Shown here: positions 25,754 through 33,287 of the stretch, in pieces
Position numbering within the stretch: position 1 is the stretch's first letter
How the letters are laid out: the number at the start of each line of letters is the position of its first letter
Assembly (NCBI GenBank): GCA_937922045.1
Contig: CAKZXA010000010.1
Location: forward strand, 1-64,000
DNA from: an uncultured Acidimicrobiales bacterium
GTDB lineage: Bacteria; Actinomycetota; Acidimicrobiia; Acidimicrobiales; SZUA-35
Length of the DNA: 64,000 nt
Reading direction: 5' to 3'
Notes under the pieces: model-generated
Told to the model about the DNA's origin: nothing
The model's input: the letters and a program-made list of their open reading frames with translations, nothing else
The model's database searches: none
Program-made: the position numbers and the translations under genes

Positions 25754-26658
25754 TAGAAGTAGCCTTCTTTCTTCCGGTCTTCCATAGCCGCCTCACTTAC
25801 TCGGTCATCCGCCCGGGTGGCACCGCGTTCGGTAATACGTGTTGCTGCGACCTCATCGATGACTTGGTCGATTGTGGTCGCAGACGACTCGACGGCACCG
25901 GTGCAGGTTGCGTCGCCGATCGTGCGGAAACGAACAAGTCGTTCTTCCACTGTTTCGCCTTCGGCCGGCTGGAGGAACTCGGTTACTCCCAGCCACATGT
26001 TGTCTCGGCGGAAGACGTCGCGCTTGTGGGCGAAGTAGACATGAGGAATCGGTACCTCTTCATCGCGCAGGTAATGCCAGACATCCAACTCGGTCCAGTT
26101 CGAGATAGGGAATACCCGGAAGTGTTCGCCCTGCTTATGCTTGCCGTTGTACAGGTTCCAAAGCTCGGGTCGTTGGCCCTTTGGGTCCCACTGGCCGAAC
26201 TCGTCACGGAAGCTGTACACCCGTTCCTTGGCCCTGGCCTTTTCTTCATCCCGGCGAGCACCGCCGAACAGGGCATCGAAGCGATGTTGTTCGGTGGCGT
26301 TGAGGAGGACGCCGGTCTGGAGACGGTTGCGGGATGCCCGGGGGCCGCTTTCCTCGACCGCCTTGCCGGCATCGATTGCTTCCTGAACCGACGCCACGAT
26401 CAGGCGGATACCGTTTTCGGCCACAACCCGGTCGCGGAATTCGATTACCTCCGGGAAGTTGTGACCCGTGTCGACGTGCATGATCGGGAAGGGGAGCGGG
26501 GCAGGGGCAAAGGCCTTCAGGGCGAGGTGCAGCACAATGATCGAGTCCTTGCCGCCCGAGAAAAGCAGGGCAGGCCTTTCGAACTCGGCCGCAACCTCGC
26601 GGATGATGTGAATGGCCTCAGCCTCTAGGTATGAGACATGTGACAGATGGGTCTTCAT
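25753..26658 (-). CDS. cysD: Sulfate adenylyltransferase subunit 2
   Basis: Catalytic subunit that makes APS from sulfate and ATP. The 301-residue protein has the PP-loop motif LFSGGKDSIIVLHLA, HVDTGHNFPEVIEFRD, and the C-terminal LRYCRxxGCW-equivalent region (CTGAVESSATTIDQVIDEVAATRITERGATR shortened here to CTGAVES and ERGATRADD). It is first in the cysDNC operon and divergent from the glycosyltransferase genes. Confidence 0.95.
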   Translation of the reverse strand: MKTHLSHVSYLEAEAIHIIREVAAEFERPALLFSGGKDSIIVLHLALKAFAPAPLPFPIMHVDTGHNFPEVIEFRDRVVAENGIRLIVASVQEAIDAGKAVEESGPRASRNRLQTGVLLNATEQHRFDALFGGARRDEEKARAKERVYSFRDEFGQWDPKGQRPELWNLYNGKHKQGEHFRVFPISNWTELDVWHYLRDEEVPIPHVYFAHKRDVFRRDNMWLGVTEFLQPAEGETVEERLVRFRTIGDATCTGAVESSATTIDQVIDEVAATRITERGATRADDRVSEAAMEDRKKEGYF

Positions 26659-26665
26659 CGACGTT

Positions 26666-26675
26666 CCTACGTAGG
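26666..26675. promoter_or_regulatory. Palindrome overlapping the cysD ribosome-binding region
   Basis: The perfect 10-bp palindrome CCTACGTAGG lies 8-17 bp upstream of the cysD start codon. Its TAGG arm continues into AGGA on the coding strand, the probable Shine-Dalgarno. It could be an operator or chance. No other structure stands out in the 206-bp divergent spacer. Confidence 0.3.
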
Positions 26676-26864
26676 TGGCTCTCGCTGTATTAGTCGGACG
26701 CTGGGCGGCAGGCTTGAATCCGATTTGTTTATCGTGCAGAACCGAGAGGGCTGGCAGGCCGGGCTCGGTGCATCCGGCGACCGGGCCTGGGCGATACTCG
26801 GTTCGGTTGTCGATTCTATCGCAAGGCGCTTAGGTAGCCCGTCTTCTGTGTCGAAGACCGGGGA

Positions 26865-27419
26865 ATGGAAACAGTCCCGCCGAGCTTTGAGCCAGGCCCC
26901 AACACGATCGGCGACGCCGAAGTGGATCCCGGGTTCGAAGAAGGTCTTGATCAATACTTCGATGGTCGTCGCCGAGTGCTCTTCGTTTGCTCATCGGGAG
27001 GCCACCTCTCACAGTTGCTGCAGCTCCGCCCATGGTGGGTGCATCATGAACGTAAGTGGGTGACGTTCGATCTGCCTGATGCTCATTCGAAGCTCGAGGA
27101 TGAGACCGTCATCAATGCCCACTTTCCGACGACTCGCAACCTGATCAACATGGCTCGAAATACGCCGCTGGCCCATCGCGTCATGAACGAGTGGCGGCCG
27201 GATGTTGTGATCTCCAATGGCGCCGGTGTCGCCTTCCCGTTTTTCATGGTGGCGAAGGCGTTAGCCATCCCGACCGTGTATCTCGAGGTGTACGACCGCA
27301 TCGACTCAAAGACACTGACCGGCAAGTTGTGTCAGCCGCTGTCGTCGCTCTTTCTCGTGCAATGGCCTGAGCAGCAAAGCATCTATGCCGGGAGTTCGCT
27401 CATAGGACCTCTCTATTAG
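26865..27419 (+). CDS. PssD/Alg14-like glycosyltransferase subunit
   Basis: A 184-residue protein resembling the membrane-associated N-terminal half of bipartite UDP-sugar transferases (Alg14, PssD, Cps14F, EpsD). It begins with VLFVCSSGGHLSQLLQL and continues with KWVTFDLPDAHS, PDVVISNGAGVAFPFF, LEVYDRIDSKTLTGKL and FLVQWPEQ. In this family it anchors the catalytic PssE/Alg13 partner, encoded next (27635-28216). A ~25-residue N-terminal extension precedes the first strand. The stop codon lies in a 15-bp minisatellite that starts the 215-bp gap to pssE. Confidence 0.85.
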   Translation: METVPPSFEPGPNTIGDAEVDPGFEEGLDQYFDGRRRVLFVCSSGGHLSQLLQLRPWWVHHERKWVTFDLPDAHSKLEDETVINAHFPTTRNLINMARNTPLAHRVMNEWRPDVVISNGAGVAFPFFMVAKALAIPTVYLEVYDRIDSKTLTGKLCQPLSSLFLVQWPEQQSIYAGSSLIGPLY

Positions 27420-27471
27420 GGCTCGATCTATTAGGGCTCGATCTATTAGGGCTCGATCTATTAGGGCTCGA
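27412..27471. repeat. Tandem repeat, 4 x 15 bp
   Basis: Four perfect copies of TCTATTAGGGCTCGA. The first contains the TAG stop codon (27417-27419) of the PssD-like gene. Confidence 0.93.
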
Positions 27472-27480
27472 TCTAGCCAG

Positions 27481-27516
27481 GCCGATTACTTGGCCGATTA
27501 CTAAGCCGATTACTAA
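27481..27516. repeat. Tandem repeat, 3 x 12 bp
   Basis: GCCGATTACTTG, GCCGATTACTAA and GCCGATTACTAA follow 9 bp after the 15-bp array in the same pssD-pssE spacer. Two unrelated minisatellites thus stand side by side. Confidence 0.9.
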
Positions 27517-27634
27517 GGCCGAGCGCTGATGGGACCGAGCTTCTAGTAGGCCCGCAAGCGAAGCCCAGCCGTATGAAGCCCGCCAGAGTCTCGTCGAGAG
27601 GCTCGGCCCGAAGCGAAATATTCCGGAGTTCTCC

Positions 27635-28216
27635 ATGACCGAAGCCAATGAACGAATGGACCGACCCACCGTCGTCGTATCGGTGGGTACCGATCACCAC
27701 CCTTTCGATCGCATCATCGAATGGGTCGATGAGTGGACCGCGGCCAACCCTGGGGTGAGCATCGTGGTGCAGCGCGGCCAATCAGCCATCCCAACCGGGT
27801 GTCCCAGCTATGAGCTGATTCCTCACCCCGAGCTGGTCGAAATGTTCTCCATGGCCGATGTCGTGGTCAGCCACGGTGGTCCCTCGACGGTGATGGACGC
27901 CCGAATGGTTGGGCGCCTCCCCGTTGTCGTTGCCCGCAACCCCGAGTTTGGGGAGCACGTCGATGCTCACCAGATGCGCTTCGCTGAGCACCTTCGTCGA
28001 CACAACTTGGCGGTCGTGATCGACGACAAGGCCGCCTTCTTCGATGCGATGGCGACCGCACTGGCCAACCCGGGCGACTTCACCGTGCCGGTCGACACCG
28101 GTTCTATCAGCGGTGTCGTCGAATTTGGGCGAGTGCTCGACAGCCTCCTGCGCACAACCACTCCACTCACCCCGTCGTCGCCGGCCGGTGCTGAAGCGCC
28201 GACCCCGGCTATCTAG
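27635..28216 (+). CDS. PssE/Alg13-like catalytic glycosyltransferase subunit
   Basis: A 193-residue GT28 C-terminal-type domain. It has VVVSVGTDHHPFDRII, a nucleotide-sugar pocket around HPELVEMFSMADVVVSHGGPSTVMDA, and the later RNPEFGEHVDAHQMRFAEHL, matching the C-terminal half of MurG-like transferases. It should pair with the upstream PssD-like protein to transfer a UDP-sugar onto a lipid-linked precursor of an exopolysaccharide or capsule (inference from family). The C-terminal ~20 residues are Pro/Ser/Thr-rich. Confidence 0.87.
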   Translation: MTEANERMDRPTVVVSVGTDHHPFDRIIEWVDEWTAANPGVSIVVQRGQSAIPTGCPSYELIPHPELVEMFSMADVVVSHGGPSTVMDARMVGRLPVVVARNPEFGEHVDAHQMRFAEHLRRHNLAVVIDDKAAFFDAMATALANPGDFTVPVDTGSISGVVEFGRVLDSLLRTTTPLTPSSPAGAEAPTPAI

Positions 28217-28240
28217 CAGCCGAGCGATTCGAAAGGAACC

Positions 28241-28357
28241 GATGTCAGAACACGCGATCTCAGAAAGCACCTCAGGAAACACGATGTCAGGAAACACGAT
28301 GTCAGAAAATGTGATGGCAGAAGATGTGATGGCAGAAGATGTGATGGCAGGAAACGG
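28241..28357. repeat. Coding minisatellite at the start of the GT2 gene, ~8 x 15 bp
   Basis: Imperfect units such as GATGTCAGGAAACAC, GATGTCAGAAAATGT and GATGGCAGAAGATGT (twice identical), plus one 12-bp unit. The first unit contains the start codon. Five later units also carry an in-frame ATG, giving peptide repeats like SGNTM and AEDVM. Confidence 0.9.
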
Positions 28358-29279
28358 TGGAACCCACCTCGAGGATCAGTCGGTGTCGGTGATCATCGCC
28401 ACCCGAGACCGGCCTGAGCTGCTGCGACGAGCGATAGATGCTGTGGTCGCTCAACGCCATCCTCACGATGTCGAGATCGTGCTTGTCTTCGACCGCTCGG
28501 AGCCCGACCATAGCCTCGAGCGCGATGAGGGCAACCTGCGGGTTGTCGTGACCACCAATGCCCGCACCCCGGGCCTCGCCGGCGCCCGCAACAGCGGGAT
28601 CGATAAAGCCAGCAATGCCTGGATTGCGTTGTGCGACGATGACGATGAGTGGCTGCCGGGCAAGCTGCAGGCCCAATTCGCGGCCCTCGCAGACGATCCT
28701 GCGGCGCGAGCTGCATGCACCGGCATCCTGATCCGGTTCGAAGACAACGACATCGCTCGTATGCCCGATGCCTCTCTGCTGACCTTCGACGGCTTCTTGA
28801 AGAACCGGATGACCGAGGTGCATCCCTCGAGCTGGATCGTGCACAAGCAGACGTTGCTCGATGACATCGGGCTGGTGGATGAAGAGATTCCAGGAAGCTA
28901 TGCCGAGGACTACGACTTTTTCCTCCGCACCGCTCGTGTGGCCTCGATCGCCGTGGCGAAGCAGCCTCTGGTTCGGGTTTGGTGGCATGGCGCTTCGTTC
29001 TTCTTCGAGCGTTGGAAGATGATCGATGAGGCGCTTGAGTACCTGGTCGAGAAGTACCCCGAGTTTAAGAACCATCCCGATGGTTTGGCCCGCATCCGTG
29101 GCCAGCAGGCGGTGGCCAAGGCGGCGATGGGGCGTCGAAGCGATGCGTTCGCCACGATTCGAGAGACGCTCAAACTTCGTCCGATGGAGAAACGTTTGCC
29201 ACTGGCCATTGCTGTGGCCGCCGGTTTGCCAGCCGAGTCGGCCTTGAAGGCCGCCCACAAGTTCGGCAAGGGCATCTAA
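28242..29279 (+). CDS. Family 2 glycosyltransferase with repetitive N-terminus
   Basis: A 345-residue GT-A glycosyltransferase. The core starts at about residue 47 (VSVIIATRDRPELLRRAIDAVVAQ). It has TTNARTPGLAGARNSGIDKA and the metal-binding ALCDDDDEWLPGKL, with the catalytic base probably in the later EDYDFFLR region. The first ~40 residues are encoded by 15-bp repeats that offer several in-frame ATG codons. ATG 28242 is preceded by GAAAGGA at good spacing and begins the repeat array. Third gene of the pssD-pssE-GT2 surface-glycan cluster. Confidence 0.87.
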   Translation: MSEHAISESTSGNTMSGNTMSENVMAEDVMAEDVMAGNGGTHLEDQSVSVIIATRDRPELLRRAIDAVVAQRHPHDVEIVLVFDRSEPDHSLERDEGNLRVVVTTNARTPGLAGARNSGIDKASNAWIALCDDDDEWLPGKLQAQFAALADDPAARAACTGILIRFEDNDIARMPDASLLTFDGFLKNRMTEVHPSSWIVHKQTLLDDIGLVDEEIPGSYAEDYDFFLRTARVASIAVAKQPLVRVWWHGASFFFERWKMIDEALEYLVEKYPEFKNHPDGLARIRGQQAVAKAAMGRRSDAFATIRETLKLRPMEKRLPLAIAVAAGLPAESALKAAHKFGKGI

Positions 29280-29323
29280 CCTGACCCGCTTCTTCACCGG
29301 AAGGTGTCGAGGAAGGCGACTTC

Positions 29324-29923
29324 TTAGGTCGGGTCGCTGAACGCAGCTGGCGTGGTTACGTCGTCAAGCCACGCCGCCCAGCTGATCGTCGGTTCGGCGT
29401 TGGTCGTGGTGGCGTGCCCCATCGATGATTGGTGCACGAACACGGAGCCGGGTTGGCGGAGGCGTTGGCCTTCGCCGCCTCGCATCCAGTTGCCGGTTCC
29501 GCTGACGATGCCATAGACCTCGACCGCGGGGTGATGATGCTCAGGGTAGACGAGGTCAGCTCCCTGACAGACCAAGTAGAGGGCGAACCCGTCGGCCGCG
29601 TGGCAACGACCCGGGGGAAAGACGCCTTCGGTGGGAATCGCCACGGTCGCGTAGGTGTAGTTAGACCAAAAGTATTCCATCTCGGCGCTGGGTTGTTCAT
29701 TGGCGTAGCTCTGATTCCAGTGCAGGTGAGCGGCGCACGAGGTGTAGGCTTCGGCCATCGGTTGGTGGCTGGGTGGCGCGGTTCGCAGTCGGCGAAGTGT
29801 GGAGCGATCGGCGGCGTCAGCTTCGTGGTCGATTGCCATGTCGATGTCGGCTGTGATGTGATCGAGCAGACCGGCGAAGAGCCCCTTGGCCTTTGACATG
29901 AAAGCAGAATAGATCCTGCGCAT
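29324..29923 (-). CDS. Cupin protein resembling DMSP lyases (DddQ/DddL-like family)
   Basis: A 199-residue single-cupin protein. The metal-binding motif EHHHPAVEVYGIVSGTGNW matches the HxHxxxxExYxxxxG pattern of dimethylsulfoniopropionate lyases. The second cupin motif is GSVFVHQSSMGHATTT. The preceding region (LYLVCQGADLVYP) and helical N-terminus also fit that family. If active, it would cleave DMSP to dimethylsulfide and acrylate. No acrylate or DMSP uptake gene lies nearby. ATG 29923 was chosen over TTG 29944; ATG 29899 is also possible. Confidence 0.6.
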   Translation of the reverse strand: MRRIYSAFMSKAKGLFAGLLDHITADIDMAIDHEADAADRSTLRRLRTAPPSHQPMAEAYTSCAAHLHWNQSYANEQPSAEMEYFWSNYTYATVAIPTEGVFPPGRCHAADGFALYLVCQGADLVYPEHHHPAVEVYGIVSGTGNWMRGGEGQRLRQPGSVFVHQSSMGHATTTNAEPTISWAAWLDDVTTPAAFSDPT

Positions 29924-29992
29924 GCTGGCCGCCTGCTGGTACAACTCAACGGCCTATCCGTTAATCGGCGGTGGTTCGTTTCGATCCATGGG

Positions 29993-30517
29993 ATGATGCC
30001 TGCTATGACCGATCTTCCCAGCATTTCGTTCGATGGCGGCGAACGCCAACAGCTCATGGACTTCTTGAACTTCCAGCGCGCTGTTCTTGTTCGAAAGGCT
30101 GAAGGGTTGACCGATGAACAGGCTCGGCAATCGCTTGCTCCGTCGAATCTAACCCTCGCTGGCCTTGTCAAGCATTCGATCTTCGTTGAAGACATCTGGG
30201 CGGTCTACCGTTTTGCTGGCCAGGACATGATCGAGCCGTGGGCCTCGGTCGATTGGGACGCCTCACCGGATTGGGAGCTCACCAGCGCCTCGGAAGACAA
30301 GCTGACCGATCTGCTCGACGCCCTCCGCGCCGCATGGGCTCGCAGCGACGAGATCTACGCTGGCGCCGAAAGCCTGGATCAGCCAGCGGCCCGGCCCCGT
30401 GAAGACGAGCCGTTCAATTTGCGTTGGATTCTGATTCACCTCATCGAGGAGTACGCCCGGCATCTCGGCCACGCCGATTTCCTCCGCCAATCCATCGACG
30501 GAGCCACCGGCGACTGA
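29993..30517 (+). CDS. DinB-like (DUF664) four-helix protein
   Basis: A 174-residue protein with the DinB/DUF664 pattern: LMDFLNFQRAVLVRKAEGLTDEQARQSLAPSNLTLAGLVKHS at the N-terminus, and a C-terminal LRWILIHLIEEYARHLGHADFLRQ. Its histidines (KHS, IHLIEEYARHLGH) can bind a metal. In actinobacteria some members are thiol-dependent (mycothiol) transferases; the substrate here is unknown. ATG 30005 would be an alternative start, four codons later. Confidence 0.87.
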   Translation: MMPAMTDLPSISFDGGERQQLMDFLNFQRAVLVRKAEGLTDEQARQSLAPSNLTLAGLVKHSIFVEDIWAVYRFAGQDMIEPWASVDWDASPDWELTSASEDKLTDLLDALRAAWARSDEIYAGAESLDQPAARPREDEPFNLRWILIHLIEEYARHLGHADFLRQSIDGATGD

Positions 30518-30518
30518 T

Positions 30519-31772
30519 CTACTCCCGCTGGATCAGCCGTGGAGGTGCTGTCTCAGCCTGAGTCGCAGGTCGAGAGCACCACACGTGGGTACCTGAATCC
30601 GATCGTCGCCGGACCAGGGTGTGGTTGCGTTCGTGAAGCTGGCGATGGCAGCTCGAGCAGAGCAAGGCCAGCTGATCGAGATCGGTTCGACCCCTGGCTG
30701 GCGCGTTCCAAGGGGTGATGTGGTGAGCCTCACATCGGCCGATGCTGGCCCCGCACAGCACACAGCCGCGGTCTCGAATGGCGAGGGCGAGGAACTGGGC
30801 GGAGCTGGCGTGGCGACGTGCCCGGCCAAGCCAGAGAGGTTGGCCGTCGAGCCCGGTGAGCAGAACGGCTAGGTCGCCACCGGCGGCGGCCTGGTTGAGC
30901 AGCTCGTTGCCTACCGGTCCGGTTCCCAGCTGGGTGGCCGCGGTTTGTCCGAGTTGCTCGATGCCGATCGTCAACACAACCGTTGGTCGGCCGCCTGTAA
31001 CGCTGCCTGTGCCACCGTCGATCAGTCGGCAAGCGGCATCGAACAAGCGATGGGTCCAGGGGGTATGTTCCTTGCCTGGCTTGTCTCGACCGCCAGCTTT
31101 TCGATAGAGCGCATCGGCCTCGGCGTTGAGCCGGTTCCAGAGTCGGTCGATGATGGCGTCGGGTCCTTCGATTGCCAGCCCAGCCATAGCCGGCGATCCG
31201 GCGTCGTTGAGTGTGGTGTAGCGGCGCACCTGGCGGGACGCAATCTGTTGTTCGTAGCGTTCGTCTGCGTCGGCCTCGGTGGTCGATGCGGCGATGTGGT
31301 CGCTGACGATGCGGGTCGCCTGATCGGGGCCGGTCCCGATCACGTCGGCGATCAGCGACTCTGGGATTGCGCCCGAATCGTCGGCGGCGCGAGCGAGTGC
31401 GTCGACGGATTCAGCATCGATCCGCCCGGCGGCGACCTGATCGGCCAGGGCTTCGTTGTTGGCGACCGAGACGGCTCGTCGGGCGTCGCGGTTCTGTATT
31501 CGCTGGCTTCGGCCTACGTCGGCTAGGGCGGCCTTGGTGCGTTTGTGATCTCCTCGGCCGGACCGGGCCGCGGCGAGAAGCCGGGTTGACTCCAAATGAC
31601 GTTCGTAGCGGCTGGCCAGCCGGATCTGATCGGAGGTTGGCAGCAACCCGAGCGACTCGATGGCCGCGTCGAACAGGCCCGCCACCAACGCTTCGTCGGT
31701 GACGACTTGTTCCTCAAAGCCCAAACCCTCGAGTACCGCCATGTGCATCACCGTAGAGACAGGGTGTGACAT
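30519..31772 (-). CDS. DUF222 / HNH endonuclease-domain protein
   Basis: A 417-residue protein from ATG 31772. The N-terminal DUF222-like helical region (DQIRLASRYERHLESTRLLAAARSGRG...) is followed by a C-terminal HNH nuclease domain: CVLCGASIGRCEAHHITPWNAPARGRTDLDQL and LCSSCHRQLHER. This family is abundant in actinobacteria and often multicopy and mobile-like, but I see no terminal repeats here. It is divergent from arsC with about 60 bp between starts, and converges on the DinB gene, with 1 bp between. Confidence 0.87.
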   Translation of the reverse strand: MSHPVSTVMHMAVLEGLGFEEQVVTDEALVAGLFDAAIESLGLLPTSDQIRLASRYERHLESTRLLAAARSGRGDHKRTKAALADVGRSQRIQNRDARRAVSVANNEALADQVAAGRIDAESVDALARAADDSGAIPESLIADVIGTGPDQATRIVSDHIAASTTEADADERYEQQIASRQVRRYTTLNDAGSPAMAGLAIEGPDAIIDRLWNRLNAEADALYRKAGGRDKPGKEHTPWTHRLFDAACRLIDGGTGSVTGGRPTVVLTIGIEQLGQTAATQLGTGPVGNELLNQAAAGGDLAVLLTGLDGQPLWLGRARRHASSAQFLALAIRDRGCVLCGASIGRCEAHHITPWNAPARGRTDLDQLALLCSSCHRQLHERNHTLVRRRSDSGTHVWCSRPATQAETAPPRLIQRE

Positions 31773-31832
31773 CGAACGGAGGTAGCTGATGGGGCTTTCC
31801 GATAGAGAGGGTCGGTCGGTAGTCTTGTCGCC

Positions 31833-32294
31833 ATGTCCACTGAGCACGTTTCGGACCAAGCGTCAGCCGTTTCGGTTCCCGGAGTTTCGGCGCCCGGCGT
31901 TTTGTTTCTCTGCATTCACAACGCCGGTCGATCGCAGATGGCGGCCGGTTTCCTGCGGTCGCTCGGTAAGGAACGGGTTCGTGTCTTCTCCGGTGGGTCC
32001 GAACCGGCCGATGCGGTCAATGCCGTCGCCGTGGATGCGATGCAAGAGATAGGTATCGACATCGCCGATCAACGGCCGCAACCGTGGACGATGGATGTGC
32101 TCGATCAGGTCGACGTGGTGGTCACCATGGGATGTGGCGATGTGTGTCCCGTCCTTCCCGGCAAGCGTTACGTCGACTGGCCACTGACCGATCCGGCTGG
32201 TCAAGGTATCGAGCTGGTGCGTCAGGTGCGCGACGAGATTCGGGCGAACGTCGAGGGTCTTTTGGGCGAGCTCGGGGTTGAGGCGGCTTCATGA
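31833..32294 (+). CDS. arsC: Arsenate reductase (low-molecular-weight phosphatase fold)
   Basis: A 153-residue arsenate reductase. The catalytic P-loop is LCIHNAGRSQMA (CX5R with Cys30-35 region). GCGDVCPVLPGKRYVDWPLTDP near residues 105-130 carries the second cysteines and the conserved aspartate. It reduces As(V) to As(III) with thioredoxin or mycothiol. Its stop overlaps the aquaporin start (ATGA), strongly suggesting the two act together. A ~20-residue Ser/Val-rich extension precedes the fold. Confidence 0.92.
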   Translation: MSTEHVSDQASAVSVPGVSAPGVLFLCIHNAGRSQMAAGFLRSLGKERVRVFSGGSEPADAVNAVAVDAMQEIGIDIADQRPQPWTMDVLDQVDVVVTMGCGDVCPVLPGKRYVDWPLTDPAGQGIELVRQVRDEIRANVEGLLGELGVEAAS

Positions 32295-32977
32295 GCACTG
32301 ATCGGCAGTACACCTTGCAGGCCCGGCTCACCGCCGAGTTCATCGGCACAATGTTTCTGCTTATCGGCGTGATCGGTTCGGGCATCATGGCCGAACGGCT
32401 GAGCGACGATGTCGGCCTGCAGCTGTTGGAAAACACGCTGGCCACCGTCGGTGTCTTGGCCGCCCTGATCCTCGCCCTCGGGCCGATCTCGGGCGCTCAT
32501 TTCAACCCGGCGGTGACGTTGGCCGCCCGACTGTCTGGCGGTATCGAATCGGCCACGGCAATCGCCTACGTAGTGGTGCAGGTGGTAGGGGCCGCGCTTG
32601 GCACGATGATCGCCAACCTCATGTTCGACCTTGATCCGGTGTTCCTGTCGACCAAGGATCGCTCGGCCGGTGCACTCGTCGGCGCTGAGGTTGTGGCCAC
32701 CTTCGGCCTGGTGGCGTTCATCTTCACCACCGTGGCTACCGAGAATGCTAAGGCGGTATCGGCCACGGTCGCGGCCTACATCGGCGGTGCCTACTGGTTC
32801 ACGTCGTCTACCAGTTTTGCCAACCCGGCGGTCACCCTGGCCCGGACGTTGTCCGACACCTTCGCCGGGATCGCGCCGGCCTCGGCACCGGGCTTCATCG
32901 CTGCTCAGTTGGTGGGAACGGTGCTGGCGGTTGTGGCCGTGCGGGTAATGACCGCCACCGAGCCAGAACTCGGTTGA
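32291..32977 (+). CDS. aqpS: MIP/aquaporin-family channel, AqpS-like
   Basis: A 228-residue membrane channel with six hydrophobic helices and two NPA motifs: SGAHFNPAVTLAARL in the first half and SFANPAVTLARTL in the second. Translational coupling to arsC resembles the aqpS-arsC arrangement of Sinorhizobium, where arsenite made by ArsC leaves through the channel. The arsenite role here is inferred from that context; sequence alone shows only an aquaporin. Confidence 0.87.
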   Translation: MSTDRQYTLQARLTAEFIGTMFLLIGVIGSGIMAERLSDDVGLQLLENTLATVGVLAALILALGPISGAHFNPAVTLAARLSGGIESATAIAYVVVQVVGAALGTMIANLMFDLDPVFLSTKDRSAGALVGAEVVATFGLVAFIFTTVATENAKAVSATVAAYIGGAYWFTSSTSFANPAVTLARTLSDTFAGIAPASAPGFIAAQLVGTVLAVVAVRVMTATEPELG

Positions 32978-32992
32978 ACGTAACCAGCGGGT

Positions 32993-33011
32993 CTGTAGTC
33001 TTTGTCTACAG
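32993..33011. terminator. Small hairpin between the aquaporin gene and tRNA-Arg
   Basis: CTGTAG and CTACAG form a perfect 6-bp stem with a 7-base loop (TCTTTGT), followed by TCTTT. It lies 15 bp after the aquaporin stop. It could be a weak terminator or a promoter-region dyad for the tRNA; the short stem makes either uncertain. Confidence 0.3.
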
Positions 33012-33026
33012 TCTTTACCGAGACCC

Positions 33027-33098
33027 GCCCCCGTAGCTCAGTGGATAGAGCATCGGTTTCCGGAACCGTGTGCGTGAGTTCGATTCTCGCCGGGGGTA
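33027..33098 (+). tRNA. tRNA-Arg (anticodon CCG)
   Basis: A 72-nt cloverleaf. Acceptor stem GCCCCCG pairs with CGGGGGT (one G-U), the D arm is GCTC...GAGC, and the anticodon loop TTCCGGA has CCG at its centre. The T arm is GTGAG-TTCGATT-CTCGC, with discriminator A. The CCA end is not encoded. CCG reads the CGG arginine codon, common in this GC-rich genome. Confidence 0.95.
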
Positions 33099-33287
33099 CA
33101 AGCGAATCTCACTCCAGCAGCAGTTGAATCCCGGCTTCCAGAGCGCCTCGGGGCGATCGCCTCGTCCCCAGCCGGTCGGCTATACCGCCCGCGTGAAGGA
33201 CCGTCGAGGTTTCTGCTAGCCTAGGCCTCTTAGTCTGTGCACGAGTAACGCGACGTAGGGGCGCTTGGCGGCGGAGGAGAAATCAAG

